A stretch of DNA of 11,985 nt from JBKPDV01 sp046728075 (GCA_046728075.1 JBKPDV010000149.1:1-11985); one strand, 5' to 3'. Shown: positions 1 to 7,669, numbered from the stretch's first letter. Notes: a model not told the origin generated them from the sequence alone. Made by a program: numbers and translations.

Positions 1-305
1 GCTGAGAAGTATTGTAACGCCGGCTTTGCCTTGTTGGTCTGAAGGGGGCCGATGAGCCGCCAGATGAGGCTGTCGAATTCCTCGCCCAGAGCTTCGATCT
101 TGGCGCCTGCTTCCGCCACCCGGTTCTCTCCGAAGTGAGTCAGGCCGGCGGCGGCGGCGGCACGCACGAGGTCGGCCGGATGCGACTTGGTCACCGCCAG
201 TAACAGAATGCCGGCCGGGTCTCTGCCGCGGCGCTCGGCAGCCCGTGCGATCCGGCGGAGGATGTCCTCGCGACGCTGGGCGATTTCGTCGATCGAGAGG
301 CTCAC
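1..305 (-). CDS. yggS: YggS/PLPBP-family pyridoxal phosphate homeostasis protein, C-terminal part outside window
   Basis: The first 101 residues are visible; the gene runs off the left edge. The family is a fold-type III PLP-binding protein without known catalytic turnover, involved in cytosolic vitamin B6 and amino/keto acid homeostasis. The translation has the family landmarks in order. LLLAVTK ends in Lys40, the expected PLP-linking lysine. HFGENRVAEA lies at about residues 58-67. WRLIGPLQTNKAK lies at about 82-94, with Arg where many homologues have His after the Trp. The start is GTG at 305-303; its last two bases and the following A are shared with the TGA of the RNase H gene upstream (GTGA, 4-nt overlap), so translational coupling is likely. 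No independent promoter is visible. Family assignment is secure from the motifs; function in this organism is inferred. Confidence 0.93.
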   Translation of the reverse strand, partial: MSLSIDEIAQRREDILRRIARAAERRGRDPAGILLLAVTKSHPADLVRAAAAAGLTHFGENRVAEAGAKIEALGEEFDSLIWRLIGPLQTNKAKPALQYFS

Positions 306-721
306 GGCCCCAGATCGGGATGTTCGGAAGCGTCCGCGCCGAGATTGGCCAGGCGGTCGGCCTTGCGGTTCTGCTCGCGCCGAACGTGCGCGATCGAGAA
401 TCGGCGAAACCGCTTGGCTCGGGTGACCGCCTCGGACAGGAGAGGTTTGAGGTGATCCGCCTTGATCCGGAACCGGCCATTGACCTGCTCGACGAGGAGG
501 CGGCTGTCGGAGAAGAGTTCCACGTCATCCGCGCCGAGCTCAGCGGCTCGGGTCAACGCGAGCAGGAGCGCCCGATACTCGGCCACGTTGTTGGTGGTTG
601 AGCCGAGCGGCTCAAACAGCTCCTCGACCGGCCGATCCCCCTCCGCCTCGACGTAGACCCCCGCTCCCGCTGGGCCCGGGTTCTTGCGGGCGGCACCGTC
701 GATGAAGGCGCGGAATTTCAT
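302..721 (-). CDS. Ribonuclease HI-family protein (RNase H fold)
   Basis: 139 aa, a stand-alone RNase H domain. The family hydrolyses the RNA strand of RNA-DNA hybrids using two metal ions. All four expected acidic catalytic positions are present: Asp8 (FIDGAARKNPGPAG), Glu48 (NNVAEY), Asp72 (LFSDSRLL) and Asp122 (NRKADRLAN). The N-terminal glycine-rich turn is also typical. There is no N-terminal hybrid-binding domain. It resembles the short RnhA-like proteins usually annotated as 'ribonuclease HI family' or 'reverse transcriptase-like' rather than E. coli RnhA proper, so no symbol is given. The ATG at 721 has only a weak GGCGG upstream; a period-7 inverted repeat fills the 87 bp between it and the zinc-ribbon gene. 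It overlaps the next gene by 4 nt. In several phyla this family is found next to C4 zinc-ribbon coiled-coil genes, as here (recollection, not checked). Confidence 0.93.
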   Translation of the reverse strand: MKFRAFIDGAARKNPGPAGAGVYVEAEGDRPVEELFEPLGSTTNNVAEYRALLLALTRAAELGADDVELFSDSRLLVEQVNGRFRIKADHLKPLLSEAVTRAKRFRRFSIAHVRREQNRKADRLANLGADASEHPDLGP

Positions 722-735
722 GCTACCGCCGGGGA

Positions 736-807
736 AAGGCGAAGGGCGAAGGGCGAAGGAAAAGAGGCGCGCTCCGCCGTTCGCCTTTCGCCGTTCGCCA
801 TTCGCCC
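736..807. repeat. Period-7 inverted tandem repeat (GGCGAAG / TTCGCCN)
   Basis: Left arm: three perfect head-to-tail copies of GGCGAAG at 738-744, 745-751 and 752-758. Right arm: four copies of TTCGCCN at 780-786, 787-793, 794-800 and 801-807, where N is T, G, A, C in turn. The right-arm units are the reverse complement of the left-arm unit apart from the variable base, so the array can fold into a long imperfect hairpin with a loop of about 20 nt. It occupies almost the whole gap between the zinc-ribbon stop codon (809-811) and the RNase H start (721), and ends 16 nt from that ATG. There is no T-run after it, so it does not look like an ordinary intrinsic terminator. Confidence 0.9.
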
Positions 808-808
808 G

Positions 809-1528
809 CTATGACGTCTGCGTGTCCCAGTACAGGATCCTCTTGCAGCTGTCGCAATACACGACCTCGCGGCCGACCTTCAGGATCTGAAGAGCGGCCG
901 GGCGGACCTTCACGTGGCAGGCCGCGCAGGAGTTGTTGATCACCTTGACGATCGCGAGGCCCCCCTTCTTCTCCAGGAGCCGTATGAACTCCGCGCGATC
1001 GCGGGGAGGGATCTGAGCCTCCAGTTTCCGGATCTCTTCCCGCGCGGACTCGAGCTCGGAGTCGATCGAGCGCTGAGCGGTGCGCCAGTCCTTGAGCTTC
1101 TCCTCGTGCTCCGCCGTCTCCGCGGGCAGTCTCGCCTCGCGCGTCGCCAGGTCGGTTCGCGCCGTCTCGATCTCTCCTTCGAGCTCCAGGAGGCGATCCT
1201 CCGTCGAGCGCAGCAACTTATCGACGCCGTCGATCTCGTTCAAGACCGCCCCGTACTCGCGGCTGGTCTGCACGCTGCGCAGCTGTGTCTGGTATTTCTT
1301 CTGCTTCTCACGGATGTCGGCCGCCTCCGATTCTCCTTTTCGATGCTCGACCTCATCTCGGGCGAGACGCTGCTTGAGATTCGTAACGGCTTCGACACGC
1401 TCCTGGTAGGCCCGGTCGATTTCCGTCAATTCCGGAGGAACGGTGTCGCGCTCCTTCTGGCGGGCGGCGACGAAACGGATGCGGTCCTGGAGTCTGTAGA
1501 GGAGCTCGAGCGGTCCGTTTCCGCTCAA
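809..1528 (-). CDS. C4-type zinc-ribbon coiled-coil protein (CT398/DUF164-like)
   Basis: 239 aa from the preferred start. The N-terminal three quarters are one long charged coiled coil, beginning LELLYRLQDRIRF and containing the family's SREYGAVLNEID segment. The C-terminus is a zinc ribbon: Cys201-x2-Cys204, then Cys225-x2-Cys228, in NSCAACHVKV and VVYCDSCKRILY. The family is widespread and of uncertain role; nucleic-acid or protein-complex tethering has been suggested. The frame stays open upstream to a TTG at 1579, but that extension runs through a probable terminator hairpin and does not resemble family N-termini. GTG 1537 and TTG 1528 remain. TTG 1528 has GGTGGG 4 nt upstream and puts the start five residues before the conserved coiled coil. 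The start is moderately uncertain; family assignment is good. It lies between the tRNA and the RNase H gene, reading the same way. Confidence 0.88.
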   Translation of the reverse strand: MSGNGPLELLYRLQDRIRFVAARQKERDTVPPELTEIDRAYQERVEAVTNLKQRLARDEVEHRKGESEAADIREKQKKYQTQLRSVQTSREYGAVLNEIDGVDKLLRSTEDRLLELEGEIETARTDLATREARLPAETAEHEEKLKDWRTAQRSIDSELESAREEIRKLEAQIPPRDRAEFIRLLEKKGGLAIVKVINNSCAACHVKVRPAALQILKVGREVVYCDSCKRILYWDTQTS

Positions 1529-1543
1529 CGCGCCCACCGGACC

Positions 1544-1575
1544 AAGAAAATGGGCGTCCCCCGCAGAGGACGCCC
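1544..1575 (-). terminator. Probable intrinsic terminator after the tRNA
   Basis: Read on the minus strand, GGGCGTCC (1575-1568), an 8-nt loop and GGACGCCC (1559-1552) form a perfect 8-bp GC-rich stem. ATTTTCTT (1551-1544) follows directly, six of eight bases being T. It lies 61 nt beyond the tRNA 3' CCA and 16 nt before the preferred zinc-ribbon start. On the plus strand there is no T-run after the hairpin, so it serves the minus-strand transcript of the tRNA and possibly rpoD. It may be leaky, since the zinc-ribbon gene has no obvious promoter of its own in the short space left. Confidence 0.7.
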
Positions 1576-1636
1576 CCAAGAATTCTCGTCAGTCTGTGTT
1601 GTTCGAATCTGCCTTTGTTCCCTCAAAGCTCCCCTC

Positions 1637-1713
1637 TGGTGGGTCCACTCGGATTCGAACCGAGGTCTGACCGGTTATGAGCCGGTGGCTCTGGACCGCT
1701 GAGCTATGGACCC
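1637..1713 (-). tRNA. tRNA with CAT anticodon (elongator Met, or Ile2 with lysidine)
   Basis: A complete 77-nt cloverleaf with encoded CCA. Acceptor stem GGGTCCA/TGGACCC pairs perfectly with discriminator A. D-arm is GCTC/GAGC. Anticodon stem ACCGG/CCGGT encloses loop CTCATAA, so the anticodon is CAT. T-arm is CTCGG/CCGAG with loop TTCGAAT. It is not initiator tRNA: the first acceptor pair is a normal G-C, and the three G-C pairs expected at the base of the anticodon stem are absent. Elongator Met and Ile2 (CAT, modified by TilS to lysidine) cannot be told apart reliably by eye; acceptor pair 4 is T-A (as in E. coli Met) and pair 5 is C-G (as in E. coli Ile2). It lies 41 nt beyond the rpoD stop codon. 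Confidence 0.95.
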
Positions 1714-1725
1714 CGGTACCGTCGT

Positions 1726-1741
1726 CTGCCGCAATATAACA
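1726..1741 (-). promoter_or_regulatory. Probable extended -10 promoter for the tRNA
   Basis: On the minus strand TGT TATATT (1741-1733) matches an extended -10 (TGn plus a TATAAT-like hexamer). Transcription would start near 1726, about 13 nt before the mature 5' end of the tRNA. No good -35 is seen, which is usual for extended -10 promoters. It sits in the 41-nt gap after rpoD, and no terminator is visible after rpoD, so the tRNA may also be read by transcription from the operon. Confidence 0.5.
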
Positions 1742-1754
1742 AAGCCTGGGGTCC

Positions 1755-3440
1755 TCACCGAATCGTCTCGAGAAACGGCTTGAGCTTCTTGGCCCGCGAC
1801 GGGTGGCGGAGCTTCCGAAGCGCCTTCGACTCGATCTGACGGATGCGCTCGCGCGTTACGTTGAAGGAGCGGCCGACCTCTTCCAGGGTGTGCTCCGAGC
1901 CGTCGCCGACGCCAAACCGCATCTTCAGGACCTGCTCTTCCCGCGGCGTCAAGGACTTCAAGACCCGGCGGGTCTGATCCTGGAGGTTCGAGACGAGGAC
2001 CGATTCCATGGGCGAAAGCACCTGCCGATCCTCGATGAAGTCTCCCAGATGCGAATCTTCCTCTTCACCGATGGGGGTCTCGAGCGAGATGGGCTCCTGC
2101 GCGATCTTCATGATCTTGCGCACCTTGGAGACGGGCATGTCCATCCGCTTGGCGATCTCTTCGGCGTTGGGCTCGCGGCCGAGCTCCTGGACGAGCGAGC
2201 GGGAGGTCCGTGTCAGCTTGTTGATCGTCTCGATCATGTGGACCGGGATGCGGATCGTCCGCGCCTGGTCCGCGATCGCGCGCGTGATCGCCTGTCGGAT
2301 CCACCACGTCGCGTACGTCGAGAACTTGTAGCCGCGCCGGTGCTCGAACTTCTCCACGGCCTTCATGAGGCCGATGTTTCCTTCCTGGATCAAGTCCAGA
2401 AACTGAAGTCCCCGGTTGGTGTACTTCTTCGCGATCGAGACGACCAGGCGCAGGTTCGCCACGATCAGCTCGTGCTTGGCCTGATCCGCCTCCTCTTCTC
2501 CCTCACGCACCTGCCGAAGCGTTTTCTTGACGTCCTCGTGAGTGAGGCCGAACTTCTGCTCGAGCTCCCGCAGGGATTTCTTGTACTTCGTGACCCGGCG
2601 CTTGTAGAAATCGATGCGGGTCGGATTCTTTTCCTTCTTCAGGATCGCCGTGTCCTGCCGGATCGTCGACTCGGGAATCGACATCTGTCGGTCGATGTCC
2701 CTCAGGATCCCGATGGCCCTGTTCAAGAGAGCCGGCGTGAAGTCCGCCGCCCGGATCAACTTCGACATCTCGGCGATCTTGCGATCGATCGACGTCTCGA
2801 TGCGCGCGAGGGCCTTGGAGCCCTTCTTCAAGGTGCGCGCCTTGAACTTCATCCGCTTGATGTCCTTGTCGAGCGCCGCGAGCTTCTTGAAGGTGGCGAG
2901 GATGTGCTCGATCTTCCGGCGCGCGCGTTCGTCGACGCTCTCCTTCTCCTCTTCCTCCTCGTCTTCGTCCTCGGAAGGGCGGACGAGCTCGTTGACGACG
3001 CGGGAGTCGCGGCCGGCGTTCTCCAGGAGCTTCAAAATCTCTTCGAGGACGACCGGGTTGTTGGCCAGGGCCTGATAGATCTTCGCTTCACCCTGCTCGA
3101 TGCGCTTGGCGATGCGGACCTCTCCCTCGCGGTCGAGCAGCTTGACCGTGCCCATCTCGCGCAGATACATCCGCACCGGATCGTTGGTCTTCTCGACCGC
3201 CTCGCGCGCCTCTTCAGCCGACTCGGCCTCCAACGCGGCGCGCTTGCGAGCGGCCCGGTCGGGGTCCGTGACAATCTCGATACCGAGCTCGAAGAACCGC
3301 GAATAGACTTCTTCCAGATCGTCGGGCGCGGCGGTTACCTCGTCGGAGAGAACCGTCTGGATTTCTTCGTAGAGCAGGTAGCCCTTGTCTTTGCCTGCCT
3401 TGAAAAGCAGCTGAGTTTCCGGATACTTCTCGTCAATCAC
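1755..3440 (-). CDS. rpoD: Primary RNA polymerase sigma factor RpoD (sigma-70)
   Basis: 561 aa. It directs core RNA polymerase to housekeeping promoters. Visible in order: region 1.1 (about residues 2-60, IDEKYPETQLLFKAGKDKGYLLYEEI); region 1.2 (about 87-118, DPVRMYLREMGTVKLLDREGEV); a long non-conserved region with an acidic run near 157-167; region 2 (about 326-396, with QFLDLIQEGNIGLMKAVEKF and the -10-reading RGYKFSTYATWWIRQAITRAI); region 3; and region 4 (about 497-560, with the -35-reading helix-turn-helix HTLEEVGRSFNVTRERIRQIE). The GTG at 3440 gives MIDEKYPE, as in homologues, and overlaps the dnaG stop by 8 nt. TTG 3443 is one codon upstream and has slightly better spacing to GGAAAGGA. 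An ATG at 3491 would force a 59-nt overlap and is disfavoured. Third distal gene of the macromolecular synthesis operon; likely coupled to dnaG translation. Confidence 0.98.
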   Translation of the reverse strand: MIDEKYPETQLLFKAGKDKGYLLYEEIQTVLSDEVTAAPDDLEEVYSRFFELGIEIVTDPDRAARKRAALEAESAEEAREAVEKTNDPVRMYLREMGTVKLLDREGEVRIAKRIEQGEAKIYQALANNPVVLEEILKLLENAGRDSRVVNELVRPSEDEDEEEEEKESVDERARRKIEHILATFKKLAALDKDIKRMKFKARTLKKGSKALARIETSIDRKIAEMSKLIRAADFTPALLNRAIGILRDIDRQMSIPESTIRQDTAILKKEKNPTRIDFYKRRVTKYKKSLRELEQKFGLTHEDVKKTLRQVREGEEEADQAKHELIVANLRLVVSIAKKYTNRGLQFLDLIQEGNIGLMKAVEKFEHRRGYKFSTYATWWIRQAITRAIADQARTIRIPVHMIETINKLTRTSRSLVQELGREPNAEEIAKRMDMPVSKVRKIMKIAQEPISLETPIGEEEDSHLGDFIEDRQVLSPMESVLVSNLQDQTRRVLKSLTPREEQVLKMRFGVGDGSEHTLEEVGRSFNVTRERIRQIESKALRKLRHPSRAKKLKPFLETIR

Positions 3441-5247
3441 CAAGCTCGTTTCCTTTCCGACGGGTTTCGCGCGCCAGCTCCGCGATTTCATGGGCTATTT
3501 GTTCCTTGCGACGAATCAGTTCGTTCTCTAATCTCTTGTCGCCGGCCGCCTCGGCTCGCACGATCTCGCTCTGGACCGCTTCACTGTCTCGTTTGAGACG
3601 GCTCTTCTCCAGACTCCGGAGAAGCCGTCGGACACTACCTGTATCCGCCGGGGGCTGCTCCTCCAGGGCGATTTCCGACACCAGGGACCGCTCTTCCTCA
3701 GTAAGGTCTGCGATTTGACGTTGAAAATCAACAAGTTCTGGCGTTTCCGCCTTCCCGCCCAAGCGCTCCACGAGGCGGCGGGACAGGGGGTGCGTCAGGT
3801 GGTCCACTGTCAAAGTCCCTAGAATCAAAGGCTTCTGTTCCGGCTGAGACATCAGGATCTGAAGAGCCCGGCGCTCGGCGGCTGGGATTTCCCCTCCTGA
3901 TAACGCGCGGGCATTCCCTGTCGTTCCCGTGGCCACGGGGGCTCGGGAGGGCCGGGCCGGGCCCGTTTTTGGCTTGATTCGTTCCCAGAGGAGCTCGAGC
4001 GGGATCCCGACAATGTTCGAAAGCCGCCGGCACTCTTCGTGCCGGACGACCCCGTCCGCCGTCTCCTTCAGGGTCTCGAGGATGGCGGCGACGCGCTCCC
4101 CTTTCTGGGCAGGCGTCAGGCCGAGCTCCGTGGGCTGGAGGTCTTCGACTAACCACGTCAACCAGTCCGGCGCCTCCTCGAGCATCGCCTGGACCGACGA
4201 CGCGCCCGCGCGCGAGAGAACGTCGTGCGGATCCTCTCCCTCCGGCATCTTCACCACGCGCGCCTCGAACCCCTGCGCCAGCAGGTGGGCGAGGGCTCCC
4301 CGCGTCGCCGCGCGGCCGGCCGCGTCCCCGTCGTAGCAAACCGTGACGCGGGGAGAGAGGCGTCTCAACTTTTCCGCCTGTTCGGGCGTCAGCGCGGTCC
4401 CCATCGAGGCAACGGTCTCATCGATCTCCGCGGAGACGAGAGCCAGGTGGTCGAAGTAGCCCTCCACGAGAACGACCCGCTCGCGGCGGCGAATCGCGTC
4501 GCGCGCGTCGGAGAGGCCGTAGAGCAGCCTCTTCTTCAGGAAGACGGGGGACTCCGGAGAGTTCAGATACTTCGGAGTCCCTTCGGGCGAGAGAGTCCGC
4601 CCGCCGAATCCGACCGGCCTTCCCCGGTCGTCGCGCACGACGAAGATCAGCCGGTCGCGGAACCGGTCGTAAGAACCCTTCCCTTCCTGTCGCGGCTGCA
4701 GGAGCCCCGCCTCGACGAGCAGGCTCTCGGGGAAGCCGGGGGAGAGCGCTCGCTGGAGAGCATCCCAGGAGTCGGGCGCGTAGCCCAGAGCCAGGCGCCG
4801 GGAGAGATCCGGAGCCACGGCGCGTTGCGAGAGATAGCGCTCCGCCTTGTTGTCGGGCCGGGCGAGCTCCGCCTGGAAGAATCGGTGTGCCGCGGAAAGA
4901 GCATCGAGGAGCTTCTCCCGGCGTTCGTCGCGCGGTCCTCGCGTGCGCTGCGGGATCGTGACGCCAAAACGTTGAGCCAGGAACTCGATGGCTTCTGGGA
5001 AGTCGAGCCGGTCGATCTGCCGGACGAAGTGGATGACGTCCCCGCCCGCCCCGCAGCCGAAGCAGTGGTAGAGCCCCTTGTCGCGGTCGACGGTGAAGGA
5101 AGGAGTCCTTTCCCGGTGAAAAGGGCAGAGCCCTTTCCAGGAACGACCCGCCTTCTTCAGCTTGGTGTGCTCGCCGATGACCTCGACGATGTCCGCGGCA
5201 CTGCGCAGCTCGGCGAGGACGTTGTCGGTGATGTCGAGGTCGCTCAT
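3433..5247 (-). CDS. dnaG: DNA primase DnaG
   Basis: 604 aa. Makes RNA primers on single-stranded DNA at the replication fork, working with the replicative helicase. Domains: the N-terminal CHC2 zinc-binding domain has ligands Cys41, His44, Cys62 and Cys65 (LCPFHRERTPSF and YHCFGCGAGGD). The catalytic core includes RDRLIFVVRDDRGRPVGFGGR (about 197-217). The TOPRIM domain has Glu262 in VEGYFD, Asp306 and Asp308 in YDGDAAG, and a GEDPHD motif near 337-342. Residues from about 430 are a low-complexity linker followed by a helical C-terminal domain presumed to bind helicase. The frame stays open far upstream, but the extension overlaps the end of mutS2 and is not primase-like; ATG 5247 gives the family N-terminus. 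There is no Shine-Dalgarno at the normal distance: a period-7 array lies there. Located between mutS2 (46 nt upstream) and rpoD (8-nt overlap). Confidence 0.97.
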   Translation of the reverse strand: MSDLDITDNVLAELRSAADIVEVIGEHTKLKKAGRSWKGLCPFHRERTPSFTVDRDKGLYHCFGCGAGGDVIHFVRQIDRLDFPEAIEFLAQRFGVTIPQRTRGPRDERREKLLDALSAAHRFFQAELARPDNKAERYLSQRAVAPDLSRRLALGYAPDSWDALQRALSPGFPESLLVEAGLLQPRQEGKGSYDRFRDRLIFVVRDDRGRPVGFGGRTLSPEGTPKYLNSPESPVFLKKRLLYGLSDARDAIRRRERVVLVEGYFDHLALVSAEIDETVASMGTALTPEQAEKLRRLSPRVTVCYDGDAAGRAATRGALAHLLAQGFEARVVKMPEGEDPHDVLSRAGASSVQAMLEEAPDWLTWLVEDLQPTELGLTPAQKGERVAAILETLKETADGVVRHEECRRLSNIVGIPLELLWERIKPKTGPARPSRAPVATGTTGNARALSGGEIPAAERRALQILMSQPEQKPLILGTLTVDHLTHPLSRRLVERLGGKAETPELVDFQRQIADLTEEERSLVSEIALEEQPPADTGSVRRLLRSLEKSRLKRDSEAVQSEIVRAEAAGDKRLENELIRRKEQIAHEIAELARETRRKGNELGD

Positions 5248-5254
5248 GGGGCAA

Positions 5255-5282
5255 GTCGACAGTCGACAGTCGACAGTCGACA
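5255..5282. repeat. Period-7 tandem repeat (4 x GTCGACA) in the dnaG leader
   Basis: Four perfect copies of GTCGACA at 5255-5261, 5262-5268, 5269-5275 and 5276-5282, followed by GT. Each unit contains the palindrome GTCGAC, so separated units can pair with one another. The array begins 7 nt upstream of the dnaG ATG (minus strand). It separates the start codon from GGATGGAG just after the mutS2 stop codon, the only Shine-Dalgarno-like sequence in the 46-nt gap. Confidence 0.92.
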
Positions 5283-5293
5283 GTTCTCCATCC

Positions 5294-7669
5294 TCATTCC
5301 AACTCCACGATCGTCGCCCCATTGCCCCCTTCGCGGGGATCGGCTGGGTAGAGGCGCGTAACGCCCGGGTAGGCGCGGAAATGTTCGCGCAAACCTTTCC
5401 GAAGCTTTCCCGTGCCGTGACCGTGGACGATGCGGAGGCGTCCTGCCCCGGCGAGCATCGCCTGGTCCAGTTGTTTCTCCACCTCGGTGATCGCCTCGTC
5501 GAGAGTCTGGCCGATGACGTTGACCTCCTTGGTGAGCGCGGCGACGGGCTCGGGACGTGACGCGTGCGGCGCAGCGACGCGGGAGCGCGGGGACGGCGAA
5601 GCGCCGAGCGGTTCGAGATTGTCTCGGTCGACGCGTATTCGCTTGCCCGCGACGTCGAGCCATGCGGTCCCCCCTTCCAGAGAGGAGACTCTGCCTTCGA
5701 TCTTTCCTCCCCGCAAGCGTGCCCGTGTCCCGACGGCCAGCGGGCCCACCGGCGCCGAAAGTTCGTCGCGCGCCTGGTCGATTCCCTCCTGACGTTCGAC
5801 GCTTTCCGCGATCTCGCCGGCGAGGCGCACGGCCGAGATCTCTGCGTGGCGGGAAGAGTCTTTTCGAATCTCCGCGAGCTCCTCGTCAAGCATGCGGGTC
5901 AGCTCGCGCCGCGCCTTGTCGAAGCGCTCCAGACCTTCCTTGGCCAGCCGGACGCGCTCTCGTGCGAGCGAATCGCGCTCGGCCGAGGTCTTCTCCGCCT
6001 CGGCCTGAAACCGTTCCCGCTCGGTCGCGAGCTCGCGCTCAGCCTCGCGGAGTCTCTCGATCGCGGCCTCCGCCTCGGATTCCCGCTCCTGCTGCCGTCT
6101 CCAGGAGTCTCCGAGAATTTCCTCCGCCTTCGAAAGCACCGCCGCCGGCATTCCCTGCTCGCGCGCCACCGAGAGGGCCCGGCTTCTCCCCGAAAGACCG
6201 GGATGAACGCGGTAATTCGGCCGGCCCGTAGTCTCGTCGAACTCCATTGCCGCGCTGATCGCGTCCTCGCGAGCAGCGGCGAAGTTCTTGATCGCCGAGA
6301 GATGAGTGGTTACGATCGCCCTCCCGCCCCGAGCGAGATACTCGGCGAGCCAGGCGGCGGCCAGCGCGCTGCCTTCCTCCGGATCGGTCGCCGACCCGAT
6401 CTCGTCAACGAGAGCCAGAGTGTCCGGCCCGGCCTCGAGCAGCACCTGCGCGAGTTTCTCCATCGAGGAGGAAAACGTGGACCGGTCGGAGAGGATCTCC
6501 TGCGCGTCCCCGATCTCGGCTCGGATCGCGCGGAAAAGAGGGAGGCGCGTCCCGGGAGCCGCCGGCACGGGGATCCCGGACTGGGCCAGAAGAGAGAAGA
6601 GTCCGGCGGTCTTCAAGAGGACGGTTTTCCCGCCGGCGTTCGGACCGGAAACCACGAGGAGGCGGCGCTCCCGAGGCAGATCGAGATCGAGCGGGACGAC
6701 TGGCCGTTCGGATCGTGTTTCCCCGAACGCGCGCCGACGCAGAGGCGCGAGCAACGGATCGAGCAGGGGATGCCGGGCCGCGACGAGTGTCCAGCCTCCG
6801 TCCTCCGAAATTTCGGGGACCCTCGCCCGCGCGATCTCGCCGAATTCGACCCTGGCTTCGATCGCGTCGAGCTGTGCGAGCTCGTCGACGGCAAGCTCGA
6901 GATCCGCGGCGCGCGAGAGAACTTCCCGTCCGAATTCCTTCAGCAGCCTCTCCACCTCGCGCCGCTCCTCCGCCGCGACCAGGGCGATCTCGTTGTTGGC
7001 CTCGATGGTCTCGAGCGGCTCGACGAAGACAGTCTGACCGGAGCCCGAGCGGTCGTGAACGATGCCCGGCACGCGTCCGCGCGCCGAGGCCACGACCGGC
7101 AGGCAGTAGCGGTCGTTGCGGAGGACCACGACGGCGTCGCCCAGGAACTCGCGCCGGGTGTCGAGAAGTTTTTGAAGACGCCGCGACATCTCCGATCGGC
7201 GTCGGCGCAGCCCGGTTCGCAGCCGGGCAAGCTCGGGCGAAGCGTTGTCGCGGATCGATCCGTCGGACTCGAACAGCTGCCGCGCCCGTTCGAGCAGCCG
7301 TGGAAACTGCGGAAGCCGGTCGCGCCGCGCGCAGAGTTGTGGGCTTCGAGTCTGAGCGAGCGCCGCGCGCACCGCCTCGGCCGCGCGAGCGGCGGCGAGA
7401 ATCGGAACGAGCCCGGGACCGTCGGCGGCGCCGCCCGAGCGGGCCAGGGCTTCGAGCACCGGTTGCACCTCATCGATGCCGCCCAACGGGAGGCGGCCGT
7501 GCCGGACACGGAACTCGGTCAGCTCCGCCGTTTCCTCCAGGGCCCGGCGCACGGAAGTCTCGTCGTGAGCGGGGCGGGTTTGCAGCAGGAGTCGGGCGCC
7601 GGGAGGGGTTCGCGCGAGCGCGGAAAGCAATCGGAGGACGACGTCGAACTCGAGAGCCTCCGAGTCAAC
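5294..7669 (-). CDS. mutS2: MutS2: MutS-family ATPase with C-terminal Smr domain
   Basis: About 791 aa from the proposed start. The family has been linked to suppression of homologous recombination and, in Bacillus subtilis, to sensing and splitting collided ribosomes. Visible: the N-terminal family signature LEFDVVLRLLSALARTPPGARLL; Walker A GPNAGGKT (about 342-349); STFSSSME (397-404); Walker B LALVDEIGSATDP (418-430); TTH (454-456); a long coiled coil (about 512-632); a KOW-like beta segment (645-687); and an Smr domain (about 714-791) with HGHGTG at 749-754. The usual DLRG of Smr reads NVIG here, a variant that I recall in several phyla. The start is a problem: the frame has no ATG, GTG or TTG between the rpsU stop and the signature. 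The codon 5 nt after an ideal GGAGG is GTT (7669-7667). The next in-frame TTG, at 7630, would delete the signature. Confidence 0.93.
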   Translation of the reverse strand, partial: VDSEALEFDVVLRLLSALARTPPGARLLLQTRPAHDETSVRRALEETAELTEFRVRHGRLPLGGIDEVQPVLEALARSGGAADGPGLVPILAAARAAEAVRAALAQTRSPQLCARRDRLPQFPRLLERARQLFESDGSIRDNASPELARLRTGLRRRRSEMSRRLQKLLDTRREFLGDAVVVLRNDRYCLPVVASARGRVPGIVHDRSGSGQTVFVEPLETIEANNEIALVAAEERREVERLLKEFGREVLSRAADLELAVDELAQLDAIEARVEFGEIARARVPEISEDGGWTLVAARHPLLDPLLAPLRRRAFGETRSERPVVPLDLDLPRERRLLVVSGPNAGGKTVLLKTAGLFSLLAQSGIPVPAAPGTRLPLFRAIRAEIGDAQEILSDRSTFSSSMEKLAQVLLEAGPDTLALVDEIGSATDPEEGSALAAAWLAEYLARGGRAIVTTHLSAIKNFAAAREDAISAAMEFDETTGRPNYRVHPGLSGRSRALSVAREQGMPAAVLSKAEEILGDSWRRQQERESEAEAAIERLREAERELATERERFQAEAEKTSAERDSLARERVRLAKEGLERFDKARRELTRMLDEELAEIRKDSSRHAEISAVRLAGEIAESVERQEGIDQARDELSAPVGPLAVGTRARLRGGKIEGRVSSLEGGTAWLDVAGKRIRVDRDNLEPLGASPSPRSRVAAPHASRPEPVAALTKEVNVIGQTLDEAITEVEKQLDQAMLAGAGRLRIVHGHGTGKLRKGLREHFRAYPGVTRLYPADPREGGNGATIVELE

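Noticed and set aside
736..807. CRISPR array or repeat-spacer structure
   Set aside because: Units are 7 bp, directly abutting, without spacers, and inverted in the second half; no cas genes are nearby.
1529..1579. Start of the zinc-ribbon gene at TTG 1579
   Set aside because: The extra residues are encoded by the terminator-like hairpin and T-run and do not match family N-termini.
1803..3596. Plus-strand open frame of 597 codons
   Set aside because: Antisense shadow of rpoD with skewed composition (Leu, Asp, Arg) and no recognisable motif.
5248..5889. N-terminal extension of dnaG by over 200 codons
   Set aside because: It overlaps the coiled-coil and Smr parts of mutS2 in another frame, and the extension is Arg/Ser-rich. 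The primase family begins at the ATG at 5247.
7666..7668. TTG at 7668 as the mutS2 start
   Set aside because: Well placed behind GGAGG but in the wrong frame; the frame reads T-R-R-L-S-S-S and does not enter MutS2.
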